From positions 1 through 26,549 of the forward strand of contig JAYZDF010000084.1 of assembly GCA_036337945.1 (NCBI GenBank): a stretch of DNA of 26,549 bases. The letters are read 5' to 3'. The DNA is from JAYZDF01 sp036337945. GTDB taxonomy: Bacteria > Myxococcota > Kuafuiibacteriia > Kuafuiibacteriales > Kuafuiibacteriaceae. The translations under genes and the position numbers were made by a program. A model generated the notes under the pieces. That model saw only the letters and a program-made list of their open reading frames with translations, made no database searches and was not told the origin of the DNA. Positions 18,801 to 26,549 of the stretch are shown piece after piece. Position 1 is the stretch's first letter; each line of letters opens with the position of its first letter.

Positions 18801-21800
18801 CTGGCGGCAAAGCACCATCAACCAGGCTGTACTTGATTGTGTCGTTACCCGCTGGAGAGATCGCCTTTAGAGTCACGGGCGTACCGTCCGTATTTTGATA
18901 CGCTTCGTTCAATCGCCCTGCGGGAAGCCCGTTGGTCACAAACTGCAGGGCATCCTCGGCAACTACTTCGACGACAAAATAATTCAAATCAAAATCACCT
19001 CGGTTATCGACAACTCGAACCGAAAAGCTAAACGTTCCAACTTCAGTAGGAGTACCCGTGACTTTGTTGTTTTGGAGTTCAAGACCCGCAGGTAGTTCGC
19101 CCTGTGCTAACTCGAAGGTGTAAGGAGAGACACCATTCACAGCTCTCAGAGCTTCGTCGTAGACGCGGCCAACAACTCCATCGCGGAGAATGTCAGTAGA
19201 AAAACGAACGGCATCATCAGACCCAATAATGCGAACAGCAATTGGTTTTTCGTCAAAAGCGCCAAGAGCATCGATGACTCGGAAAGTCACAACGTTACTG
19301 CCGGCAACAATAGGTGTACCAACAAGAAAACCTTCGTCAGTCAAAGAGAGTCCCCTTGGTATGATTCCATCTGCAATCCACGTGTATGGAGGAACACCGC
19401 CACGAGCAGTAAGAGGATACTCGTAGCTTCGCCCAATCCAAGCAGGAGGAACACCACGAGTAATTAAATTGAGTCCAATCGAAGGTGTAGAAACGATGAA
19501 GTTGAAGGCGCGACTTGAGATCAAAGCACCATCGGTTACGGATATTTCAACGGGAAAACGACCTTCTGCAACCGCGGTTCCACTGATACGACCAGTGGAA
19601 GCGTCTAGATTAATCCCGGCAGGTAAGGAGCCGTCACTTACCGACCATTGAAGGGTTGCACTCCCACCAACAGCCGCTAGAACAAAGTCGTAAGACAATC
19701 CGATTGTAGCGAGAGGAAGAACCGTGCTTAGAATTCGAAGACTGGAAGCTTCGACCTCGACAGAAGCTGCGGACACGCCAATGTTGTTCATTTCGTCGAG
19801 CTCTTCTACCGCTGCCGCAGGATCAGCTACGTAAAGTATTGAATAGGAACCGGCTTCAACGTTGGAGGGAATTCTAACCGTATCAATATCCGTATCTTGC
19901 TGACCTGGTGCGAGCGTCTTTTGCGACGTGTTCAGAAGAACATCGCCCATCAGGTCGAGGTTGCGATCCTGGGAAAGGTAAATACTGTAGCTCATGTCAC
20001 CTGTCGCGTTACCGAGATTATCCAAGGTCCGTTGGATTCTGATCGATTCGCCTGCGGAACCTTTTGGTGACGTTCGTACGTCAGCGATTATAAAATCGGG
20101 CGCCGCATCCCGAACTTCAACCGTGTCCGTTTGCATGCGCGCAATATTGTTATTTTCTCGCTCTTCCAAAACTGTGGTTCGCGAATCCGCGATAATTCCG
20201 AGATGGAATAAGCCATTGGTCAAGCCACTGGTTGATGAAGCATCGACGACGTGACGAATGCTGGTTGTCGCACCCGGCGCAAGAGTAAAGGGTCCGATTT
20301 CATCGAGCAAGGGGTCGGTGACAGTGATGAGGAGGTTATCGGAGAGATACAACCCGCAATAAAAATTCTCGGCTGTTGCACCACCCTCGTTACGAAGTTC
20401 AATATCGACTACGTAAGATTCGCCGCGGAATAAAGTTAGCGGTCCTTCAATCAAATCAACGCTAATATCAGGACCTACCATTTCGGTAGATGACGGAGCG
20501 ACGCCAACATTGTTATTCTCATCCGTTTCAGAGATGAGGTTATTCGGATCAACTAAAGCAATAAAGTACTGATCCTGTGGAAGGATTCCGAAAGGAACGG
20601 TTGCATTCACCGTGAGCGGTAAGTTGCGGAGGCGTCCCATGGTGCTCGTTCCTGTCGCAACTAAGTTATCCATAACGTCGAACGTTTGATCTAAAGAGAC
20701 ATAGATAGACCACTCAACATCATCAAGCTCCCAACCGTCGTTGAGTAGATTAAGTTGTAATTGAATAGGCTCACCTGGACCAGAGACCGAAGGAGCTGTC
20801 ACACCGACTCGCAACTCCGCACCGATGAGGAAAGCGGGAGACACAGACTGGTTGTTGTTTTCGTCTGCTTCGACGATCGAATTGCCAGGGTCAACTACAC
20901 CGATGAGAAAGTATTGGGCAGCAGGAACGGTAGGTAATACTGTTGTTGTGGTAACTGTTGTTTCTGGTTGAGAAGGAACAGCAGAGGTTCCCGTCGCGAC
21001 CAAGGTGTCCATCGCGTCAAGCGTTTGATCATTAGAGAGATATAGATTCCAAGCAACCGCAGGAAGGGCCGAGCCTTCGTTGAGTATTCGGAAAGACAAA
21101 GTCGATAATTCGTTGGGTGCTGCGACCACAACGGTGTCCATCGCCAAGGAGACTTCAGAACCGACAAGGAAAGCATCAGGCGCCGAAACCGTATTATTCG
21201 TTTCTACAGCTTCATCAACGATTCCGGTCGAATCAATAAGGGCAGCAATGGTGTAATATCCAGCCAAGGCTCCTGCGGGAACCGTCGTCGTCAGTACTTG
21301 AGTTTGTAAGTCGCCTGCGTCAACCTCGGTGAAATTGAGGGTTCCCAAAAGCGTATCGACGCCGGGAGTTATGGTTGTATCGGGGGAGAAATAAATGTCC
21401 GCTGAAAACCCAGTTGAAGAAGAGACCGTCCCAACATTGCGTACGTCTACCTCTACGGTTAACGGGTCGCCCACGTTTCCACCGGTAGAAGGTCTAATTT
21501 CTCCAATGAGCTCTGCGGTCGTAAGAGGTCCTAATTGGATCGTCTGGTTTGCAAGTCCAGATAAGTCCGAGAAGCTACATTGGTTCGAGTTGTTCACGCA
21601 GGTGAGTGGAGATATTCCGACCGCGCCGGTGTGGTCTTCAATTCCCATAATTCCAGACCAAGAACTGTTATTATTTCCGCCCGAGAAAGTGCTGTAGCTC
21701 AAGAACACCAATCCAGTCCCTTCTTGCAATCTTATTTGCATAGAGATGTACGAGAACCCAGGAGAGCTCGGGCGCGGAAAATGCCGAATGTTCTGCCATT

Positions 21801-22302
21801 CTATTGTAAAGACACGGTTTGGGGCTGTACCGCTAAGTTGGGTCACCACTTGGGCCGTCGGTTGGTTCGAGGGGTCTAGGATGAGGTCGTCCCAAAAAAC
21901 AGCAATCGCAGCTTGAGGATCGGTCGACGATGGAAGAGGCCTTGAGCTTGTGCTCATGTAATCTCTCGCGCAAACATTGGCGACGGGGTCACAAGTCTCA
22001 CTAAACGATGAACAGATACCTGCATTGCAAGGCCGGGCAAAAGTCGCCGCCCCATTCACGCCAATATTGATATATGCGTAGTCATTTCCGTAATAGGGAA
22101 AGTCGAACCCGATCGCGACCATACGTGCACCGTCATCGGTATTGAGCCCGAAATTCACCGGAGTTCCGTTAGTTACCGGAGTGTACATTTCGGCGTATTG
22201 AGTTGAGACGTAAGGCACCTGAGCACTGGCTGTGCGGGTAGCTGTCGCAAAGAGAAGAAGTGTAGCCGGAACAATCAGCCGGCGAGAAACAATACTATTC
22301 AT
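15835..22302 (-). CDS. giant fused two-unit surface protein (nidogen-like, CARDB, Ig repeats, internal sorting tail and signal peptide)
   Basis: 2155 residues in one open frame. Unit A (1 to about 1257): signal peptide cleaved after Ala27 (ASA|QV); a nidogen-like head (about 30-255) with GFDFPYYGNDY and AAIAVFWDDL plus four Cys at 92-111; five CARDB-like modules (about 260-850); four putative-Ig domains (853-940, 943-1027, 1031-1115, 1118-1211); and a tail with Cys1226-Ser-Cys1228, a helix (about 1238-1251) and RWRQRK. Unit B follows without stop or start: a second signal-peptide core (1258-1275) with cleavage likely after Ala1276 (SFA|QS); a nidogen-like head (about 1278-1470); two CARDB modules (about 1483-1592, 1597-1712); four putative-Ig domains (about 1713-2102); and a final tail with Cys2119-Gly-Cys2121, a helix and six Arg. 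The start ATG has a strong AGGAG. An adhesive or matrix role is inferred from the modules only. Confidence 0.88.
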   Translation of the reverse strand: MNSIVSRRLIVPATLLLFATATRTASAQVPYVSTQYAEMYTPVTNGTPVNFGLNTDDGARMVAIGFDFPYYGNDYAYINIGVNGAATFARPCNAGICSSFSETCDPVANVCARDYMSTSSRPLPSSTDPQAAIAVFWDDLILDPSNQPTAQVVTQLSGTAPNRVFTIEWQNIRHFPRPSSPGFSYISMQIRLQEGTGLVFLSYSTFSGGNNNSSWSGIMGIEDHTGAVGISPLTCVNNSNQCSFSDLSGLANQTIQLGPLTTAELIGEIRPSTGGNVGDPLTVEVDVRNVGTVSSSTGFSADIYFSPDTTITPGVDTLLGTLNFTEVDAGDLQTQVLTTTVPAGALAGYYTIAALIDSTGIVDEAVETNNTVSAPDAFLVGSEVSLAMDTVVVAAPNELSTLSFRILNEGSALPAVAWNLYLSNDQTLDAMDTLVATGTSAVPSQPETTVTTTTVLPTVPAAQYFLIGVVDPGNSIVEADENNNQSVSPAFLIGAELRVGVTAPSVSGPGEPIQLQLNLLNDGWELDDVEWSIYVSLDQTFDVMDNLVATGTSTMGRLRNLPLTVNATVPFGILPQDQYFIALVDPNNLISETDENNNVGVAPSSTEMVGPDISVDLIEGPLTLFRGESYVVDIELRNEGGATAENFYCGLYLSDNLLITVTDPLLDEIGPFTLAPGATTSIRHVVDASSTSGLTNGLFHLGIIADSRTTVLEERENNNIARMQTDTVEVRDAAPDFIIADVRTSPKGSAGESIRIQRTLDNLGNATGDMSYSIYLSQDRNLDLMGDVLLNTSQKTLAPGQQDTDIDTVRIPSNVEAGSYSILYVADPAAAVEELDEMNNIGVSAASVEVEASSLRILSTVLPLATIGLSYDFVLAAVGGSATLQWSVSDGSLPAGINLDASTGRISGTAVAEGRFPVEISVTDGALISSRAFNFIVSTPSIGLNLITRGVPPAWIGRSYEYPLTARGGVPPYTWIADGIIPRGLSLTDEGFLVGTPIVAGSNVVTFRVIDALGAFDEKPIAVRIIGSDDAVRFSTDILRDGVVGRVYDEALRAVNGVSPYTFELAQGELPAGLELQNNKVTGTPTEVGTFSFSVRVVDNRGDFDLNYFVVEVVAEDALQFVTNGLPAGRLNEAYQNTDGTPVTLKAISPAGNDTIKYSLVDGALPPGLELSENGTFTGSPTEAGIFDFLLAATDGQNQTNVAGLGILVYEATEGSGGVSTVDDSCSCQSTESQDSDFAPLFALLAGLLLVRWRQRKVIAVVVLGTLVFLSGNSFAQSIPYFHSQVSEPYVSRTGGQALMFSSSDDGEATVTLPFPFKFYDAMYTSLKVSTNGLISFDSGRLTDFTPDPIPNSNPPNNYIAAIWDDLTSPRASVHIEGTAPQRVAIIQWEGGRQLGAPSTSSLNFQFKLYEGLAGKFEIHYGTPVAISIGLAATAGYENATGSQGHDFLNCSPRCGSADYTAAANQVYRAIQDGGEDVLAAGLTAPASVFQAIDFNVRALIVSQHQNPIGPFSYEVHLMSPGEITPNNPIYSSTTAITLSPYESRQINVPANIPIQTLPGRYRLALVVDSANDINEPDESNNVFISTSDIVVAERRPDFTVPQISIVETNATPGGIINVSVTLENAGNLSAETSWDLFLSPNSVVSVDDVSVSTSSVSLAPLSTDTTQVQLTLPTALTPGRYWIGAIADTANAVQELDEINNIGVVDAPISVGVNFVDVTTSALPGGYVGIDYSTFLQATGGDGSYTWSKTAGDWPDGISLIPSSGEIRGRPTLSGDYDLTLQVTSNGLTSDKMLTLSIQSLDGGLTIATRSLLPGIVGQDYPPVEPGAPAGSGQRIIAIGGAGAVMFTLEGLSPPGLSLDTDGYLSGVPTQSGRFDLDVSVTDGTETATRTLTLTVVEPGRLTLVSEVLDAEVEETYQHPLQVLGESNTATLSFTLKAGALPSGLALTENGLIVGVPQEIGRTDFAVEVVEGVGASAARDTANYTISVRSSADFAITPSQLQAATLGEEYQQRLEARGGTPPFVWSVVPVSGALPRGLRYEVNAETGREFIEILGTPEEIPAGPSAEAPPVGCACGISTLLIEVRDAVGRTTNRSLSIQVSEPSSALQNTSTSEEGGCGCATLNSVDQRSEWTVYATIFALFALIIRRRRRRIR
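18474..18627 (-). other. internal sorting tail fused to a second signal peptide in the 2155-residue protein
   Basis: Residues 1226-1277 read as CSC, a short acidic/polar stretch, a membrane helix, RWRQRK, a second hydrophobic core and SFAQS. The Arg/Lys cluster can serve both as the cytoplasmic end of the first tail and as the charged n-region of the second signal peptide. No ATG is present here in any frame, and there is no stop, so separate translation of unit B is unlikely. Confidence 0.8.
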
Positions 22303-22307
22303 AAATT

Positions 22308-22312
22308 CTCCT
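22308..22312 (-). promoter_or_regulatory. ribosome binding site of the 2155-codon gene
   Basis: AGGAG on the minus strand, 5 nt before the ATG at 22302 and 1 nt after the TAA of the upstream gene (22314-22316). It fixes the start and shows that the two giant genes are only 11 nt apart, hence almost certainly co-transcribed. Confidence 0.8.
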
Positions 22313-22313
22313 G

Positions 22314-25300
22314 TTAGGAACGCTTTCTGATTCCGAAGAGCATTAGTGTCAGCAGCATGGCAAGCACCAAACTAGACTGCCTTGACTGTGCGTTGAGGGC
22401 AGTGTGTTGACATCCGCCCGAATCGGCCAGGTTTGCGGCGGAGTTATCAGGTTCGGGTTCACGAGAAACAATAGCGAAGGGTTTTTCGCTAACCCGCCCT
22501 TTCGAATCTTCCACTCGGATAATGACAGCCCAAGCACCTTCGACTTCGAAACGACCGGTCAGCACAAAATCGAGCGCACTTTCTCCTTCTAAGCTCTCAA
22601 TGCCGTTTCTGACGGTGAGACCTTTTGGCAACCGGCTCGAGTCTTCCGGAATTGACCAAGAATAAGGAGGCGTTCCGCCAACTGCCTTGATCACCGCAGT
22701 GTAGTCCGCATTCGGAGTCGCAACCGGCAATTCTAGGGTAGAGAAAGTGACCCTCAATGCGGAAATAACATCCAAAAAGACCAGGTTGCTATCTTTAGAA
22801 CCGACAGAGTCCGTGACTTCGACTTGGAATCGATATTGGCCTAAAGCCTCAGGACGACCCACCAAGTTTCCAGCCTCTGTAAGCGCTAGACCGAAAGGTA
22901 GCTCGTCCGTGGTTGCCCAAGTATAAGGACCAACACCACCCGAGGCAAAAAGACGAATACTGTAGTCTTCATCGACAATTGCATCGCCAAGCCTTGAACT
23001 TGAAACCGTTAGATTTGTTGGCGCTCGAATTTCCAAGGTGTACGCGACGGTGGCTGTCGCCATCTCGCTATCCATGACCTCTAAGCCGAACTGATTAATC
23101 CCTGACTTTTCGGGAAGACCGACGATAGTCCCGTTGGTCGCCATAAAAAGACCTGGCGGAAGCTCGCCAAGAAGCGTCCAACTAAAGGGGGCAGTTCCAC
23201 CCACTACTTGCGGCGTTACAACATACTCAGTTCCGGCCAATCCTGTTGGCAAAGTCTGGGTCACAATCGTCAAAGGAATCTCGGGTGAAACAACTTGAAA
23301 ATTGACTGTTTTACGTGAAACGGCAGTTCCGCTACTCACCTCGAATTCGAGAGGAAACTCACCAGTCTGTAAAGGGATACCGTAAACTTCCGCGTTCTCT
23401 GCATCAAAAACCAAGCCTCTCGGCAAAGTACCATCAGTAAAACGATAGCTATATGTCCCATTACCGCCTCGCGCTTGTAAGCGACTGCTGTAATTTCGAG
23501 TGAGGACGGCCGAGGGAAGACTGTTTGTTACGATTTCCAGTTCACTAGAAACGACCTCAATCGTCTCGGTGAGTAAGATTGAGTTATTGGACTCATTCAG
23601 CTCATCAACTTGGGCTGTTGGATCAACAATAAGTCCTAAATAATATCGACCGGCAGGAATCGTCGATGGAAGTTGAGCAGATACCGTCGCAGACGCAGTT
23701 TGACCCTGAGCAAGCTGACCTACCGCAATTGAACCAACATTAATGTCATTCGTTGTTATCGCTTGGTTCGTGGAGAGATAAGCGGTCACTTCGACATTGC
23801 CTGGCTCGTTGCCTCGGTTTACGGCAGAAAAGAATACATCAAAACTTTCACCTGCATTCAATGAGGTACCAACAGCTGTTGCGCCATATAGGTCAAAATC
23901 TGGTGCACGCCCGGCTACTCTGATTAAGTCGCTCGCTTCAACGATATTATTATTTTCATCAACTTCGTCTACTTGGGCTTGGCTATCAGCCACGACCACC
24001 GCCCGATAGTAACCAGGCGGAAGGTTCGAAGGGAGAGTTGCAGTGAGATCTAAAGGAGAGATTTCATAGGCCGCCAAAGTTGACGGCATCGTTCGCGTCA
24101 GCAAAGTACCTTTCGCGGTAGAGGTTTCAGTTGAGTCCAACAGAACCAAATCAACGGTATGTGGACCAAAAGGATCAGAGTTACGACTGGTAACTACGGC
24201 CGAAACGGGCAACGTAAGACCTGGATAAGCACGAGTTGGCGCAACCACATCACTCACCGAAACATCTGGTCCGCGATCAACAAAAATACTGATCTTCGTG
24301 TTACTCATTTGGGTTAGGTCAGTGCTGGTACAAGCCGCCCCCCCGGTGCAAGGGCCAACAAATGTCCCTGCCCTTCCGAAGTAATCCTCAATTCCTAAAC
24401 GAGCAATAATATCGGTCGGTACACCACTGAGCTCTTCCCCGATAACGATATCACCGTAGCTAAAATCGATTTGACCGCTGGCATGGACCGTCACAGAGAA
24501 GGTTGCAGAGGTTGGAGAAAGAATATCGTCGCTGTGTTTAACGGCCCGATATTCAACCGTGACTTTCTCAAAACCAGGAGTAGTGTCAATTTGAGTATAT
24601 ACACCGGTATCGGTCTGGGCGGTGTCTGGATTGGCGCAGGAGCCACCGCGGCTTGAACACCAGTTTGCCCAAAGCGGCGCAATATATCCATGTGGAAAAG
24701 AGGTACTCGGTGACGTCGCTGGAGGTGAGTTGTACCCAGAACCAATACGCCGAACCGTGATAAATCCATTCGCATTTATGCTGATTTGCCTCGATGTTCG
24801 GCCGTACAAAGGAACTTCAAATGGCAGATTAATGGTGACAACGCCGCTATCGGCCAATGGGCGACTCACAGGTGTTCCATTTGTGAGTGGGACATAGGGT
24901 GCTGAAACAGTCACAAATTGATAGTTATTCGACTGAGCGTATCCATCCGTCGAGCCAAGCATCAATATTGAGACTAAAGTTACCGCCAGCCAATTTTTAC
25001 GACGACGAAAGAAGAGGCCTAGGAGCAGTAGCGCACCCAACCAGACACTTGAATCTCTGGTTGTTGTGGTTTGGCATCCGCAACCTCCATCACTCGTGCT
25101 TGTTGCCGCAGTGTCTTCCTCAGGCAGCACCTGAATTGCAAACGTCGCAGCGTCAGAATCACCCGTAGAGTCCACGGCCAAAACAGTGAAGGCATAAACA
25201 CCAGCTACGGTTGGTTGACCGGAAATGGCTCCAGTGTTCGGATCTAGTAGAATCCCAGATGGGAGCTCACCGTATACTATAGACCACGAAATCGCCCCTG

Positions 25301-26549
25301 CAGCAGACGCACCACTTCTTCGCACCACACGAAACTTTACTGGCGTGCCATCCTCTTTGACATAGGGCTGGTTAATTCTTGCGTCAGGCAAGGCTGTACC
25401 ATCTTCTCCTGTTTCGATAATTAAATCGCCCAATTCGTCAATCCGAAGTACATAGGCATTCCGATCGATGAGACCAGCATTGTCACGCACCTCAACAACC
25501 ACCGGAAAGTCTCCCGAGACCGTCGCTGTTCCAATCAACTGAGCCGGACTACCACTTACAAAGCGAAGACCTGGAACAGGTTCGCTCACGAGGCGCCAAG
25601 TATATGGTGAAGACCCTCCGGCAACTTCAAAAGACGCAAGGTAGTCACTCCCAACAATACCGCTAGGAATGTCTGCGGTGGCAATCGTCACACCCATTGA
25701 TGGGTCGATGATGTCGATCGCGATCAACGCCTGACTAAAGCTGTTCGCAGAATCAAGAAGGATGACTTCGAAAGTGTACGCACCAACATCCTTTGGTTCG
25801 CCTCCAATAAGTCCATCGTCACTAAGAAGAAGGCCGGCGGGAAGGCTCGAATTGCTGGACAACTCCCAGGTATACGGCGGCGTTCCGCCAACGCCAACTA
25901 AGCGCACGGAGTAACTTTCGTTCGCAAGAGCCGGAGGAAGTTTCGACGTTACGATTGTCAAAGGTAGAGTTGGAGACGTAACAATCAAACGATAATTTTC
26001 ACTTGCAGAGACGCCGCCGGATTCAACAACAACCGTGAAGGAATGGGAACCTTCTGCTTGAACGGTTGGTGTACCGCTGAGCTCGCCTGACGCAGCATCA
26101 AAGGATAGGCCTTCTGGAGCCGCTCCAGAATCCCAAGAAAGAGTCCAATTGTAATCAGCCGAACCTCCAACAGCTGCAAAACGCCACGTATAAGGTATTT
26201 GGCTCACAGCATTCGCTGGAGGTGGACTAACGATCGCAAGCTCCGCGCCTCGAACGCTAAGCGGTCCGTAGCTGATTGCATTGTTAGACTCTCTTACCTC
26301 TTCGATTTGTTCGAGTGGATCAACAATGACACCAATGTAATAAGCGCCCGATTCTAGATCTGTCGGTAGCGTAGCCCAGGTTGAAACCGGAATTTCCTGG
26401 TTGGCAGCAATCGATACCGGCATGGTCGTCTCGTAAATTTGTCGATCCATTGCGGTGACGCCTGGGTTTTCAGATACGACAAATCGAACGGTGACCGCTC
26501 CGTCGACGTTACCGTAGTTGGCAATCGCCGCGGCCACAGCTAAGCTTTC
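22314..26549 (-). CDS. giant fused two-unit surface protein, N-terminus beyond window
   Basis: 1411 residues are visible, numbered here from the window edge; the frame is open to the edge, so an in-frame GTG at 26537 is not the start. Unit A remnant: the last part of a CARDB module (to about 98), then four putative-Ig domains (about 102-194, 197-284, 287-371, 372-477) and a sorting tail with Cys490-Gly-Cys492, a helix and RRRK (515-518). Unit B continues in frame: a signal core WLAVTLVSILMLG, cleavage likely after Ala538 (GYA|QS); a nidogen-like head (about 544-754, VTINLPFEVPLYG, GYIAPLWANWC); two CARDB modules (about 761-879, 882-999); four putative-Ig domains (about 1002-1362); and a tail with one Cys (GGCQ, Cys1380), a helix and IRKRS. 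Same layout as the next gene downstream, so the pair are probably duplicates of an already fused ancestor. Surface or adhesive role inferred. Confidence 0.87.
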   Translation of the reverse strand, partial: ESLAVAAAIANYGNVDGAVTVRFVVSENPGVTAMDRQIYETTMPVSIAANQEIPVSTWATLPTDLESGAYYIGVIVDPLEQIEEVRESNNAISYGPLSVRGAELAIVSPPPANAVSQIPYTWRFAAVGGSADYNWTLSWDSGAAPEGLSFDAASGELSGTPTVQAEGSHSFTVVVESGGVSASENYRLIVTSPTLPLTIVTSKLPPALANESYSVRLVGVGGTPPYTWELSSNSSLPAGLLLSDDGLIGGEPKDVGAYTFEVILLDSANSFSQALIAIDIIDPSMGVTIATADIPSGIVGSDYLASFEVAGGSSPYTWRLVSEPVPGLRFVSGSPAQLIGTATVSGDFPVVVEVRDNAGLIDRNAYVLRIDELGDLIIETGEDGTALPDARINQPYVKEDGTPVKFRVVRRSGASAAGAISWSIVYGELPSGILLDPNTGAISGQPTVAGVYAFTVLAVDSTGDSDAATFAIQVLPEEDTAATSTSDGGCGCQTTTTRDSSVWLGALLLLGLFFRRRKNWLAVTLVSILMLGSTDGYAQSNNYQFVTVSAPYVPLTNGTPVSRPLADSGVVTINLPFEVPLYGRTSRQISINANGFITVRRIGSGYNSPPATSPSTSFPHGYIAPLWANWCSSRGGSCANPDTAQTDTGVYTQIDTTPGFEKVTVEYRAVKHSDDILSPTSATFSVTVHASGQIDFSYGDIVIGEELSGVPTDIIARLGIEDYFGRAGTFVGPCTGGAACTSTDLTQMSNTKISIFVDRGPDVSVSDVVAPTRAYPGLTLPVSAVVTSRNSDPFGPHTVDLVLLDSTETSTAKGTLLTRTMPSTLAAYEISPLDLTATLPSNLPPGYYRAVVVADSQAQVDEVDENNNIVEASDLIRVAGRAPDFDLYGATAVGTSLNAGESFDVFFSAVNRGNEPGNVEVTAYLSTNQAITTNDINVGSIAVGQLAQGQTASATVSAQLPSTIPAGRYYLGLIVDPTAQVDELNESNNSILLTETIEVVSSELEIVTNSLPSAVLTRNYSSRLQARGGNGTYSYRFTDGTLPRGLVFDAENAEVYGIPLQTGEFPLEFEVSSGTAVSRKTVNFQVVSPEIPLTIVTQTLPTGLAGTEYVVTPQVVGGTAPFSWTLLGELPPGLFMATNGTIVGLPEKSGINQFGLEVMDSEMATATVAYTLEIRAPTNLTVSSSRLGDAIVDEDYSIRLFASGGVGPYTWATTDELPFGLALTEAGNLVGRPEALGQYRFQVEVTDSVGSKDSNLVFLDVISALRVTFSTLELPVATPNADYTAVIKAVGGTPPYSWSIPEDSSRLPKGLTVRNGIESLEGESALDFVLTGRFEVEGAWAVIIRVEDSKGRVSEKPFAIVSREPEPDNSAANLADSGGCQHTALNAQSRQSSLVLAMLLTLMLFGIRKRS
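24936..25082 (-). other. internal sorting tail fused to a second signal peptide in the truncated giant protein
   Basis: Residues 490-538 (edge numbering) run GCGCQ, a polar stretch, SVWLGALLLLGLFF, RRRKN, WLAVTLVSILMLG, STDGYAQS. This is a full MYXO-CTERM-like tail followed directly by a full signal peptide. The only ATG is too late, inside the second hydrophobic core, and a TTG nearby is out of frame. The arrangement matches the junction in the neighbouring gene. Confidence 0.8.

Noticed and set aside
26535..26537. In-frame GTG near the right edge as a start of the giant protein
   Set aside because: It lies inside a CARDB module and the frame remains open to the edge; there is no signal peptide after it.
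15835..26549. DNA-level tandem repeats in the Ig/CARDB region
   Set aside because: The repeats are visible only at protein level; the copies are too diverged for nucleotide repeats, so no repeat feature is called.

Overview
The window looks like chromosomal DNA of a Gram-negative, didermic bacterium. Two proteins have lipobox signal peptides, and four secreted or membrane-anchored units end in MYXO-CTERM-like tails (short Cys motif, one membrane helix, Arg cluster). That tail type suggests a member of the former Deltaproteobacteria (Myxococcota, Bradymonadota or relatives). The base composition looks close to balanced, unlike the very GC-rich classical myxobacteria. This assignment is inference, because no rRNA or marker gene is present. 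No tRNA, rRNA, CRISPR array, insertion sequence or attachment site was seen.

Left part (1-3912, minus strand): the N-terminal two thirds or so of a bacterial alpha-2-macroglobulin lipoprotein, cut by the window edge, preceded by a mutH mismatch-repair endonuclease gene. Centre-left (4102-7951, plus strand): a compact three-gene run coding for a 5'-nucleotidase/UshA-type lipoprotein, a 5-formyltetrahydrofolate cyclo-ligase family protein and a MATE efflux transporter. It collides tail to tail with the next block, the two stop codons sharing bases.

Centre (7948-12025, minus strand): a tight arginine operon, argC - argJB - argF. ArgJ and ArgB are fused into one 702-residue protein. The block covers N-acetylglutamate formation/recycling, its phosphorylation, reduction, and the ornithine-to-citrulline step. 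argD, argG and argH are not in the window.

Right half (12175-26549, minus strand): over 14 kb of large surface-protein genes, all in one direction. In transcription order they are a truncated gene of at least 1411 codons, a 2155-codon gene, a 521-residue lipoprotein gene and a 666-residue gene. The first two are each a head-to-tail fusion of two complete secreted proteins. A full C-terminal sorting tail is followed directly, with no stop and no start codon, by a fresh signal peptide and a second protein. All five units (A and B of each fusion, plus the 666-residue protein) share a plan of CARDB-like domains, then exactly four putative-Ig (He_PIG-like) domains, then a sorting tail. The polyprotein-like fusions and this shared four-domain stalk are the most unusual features of the window.
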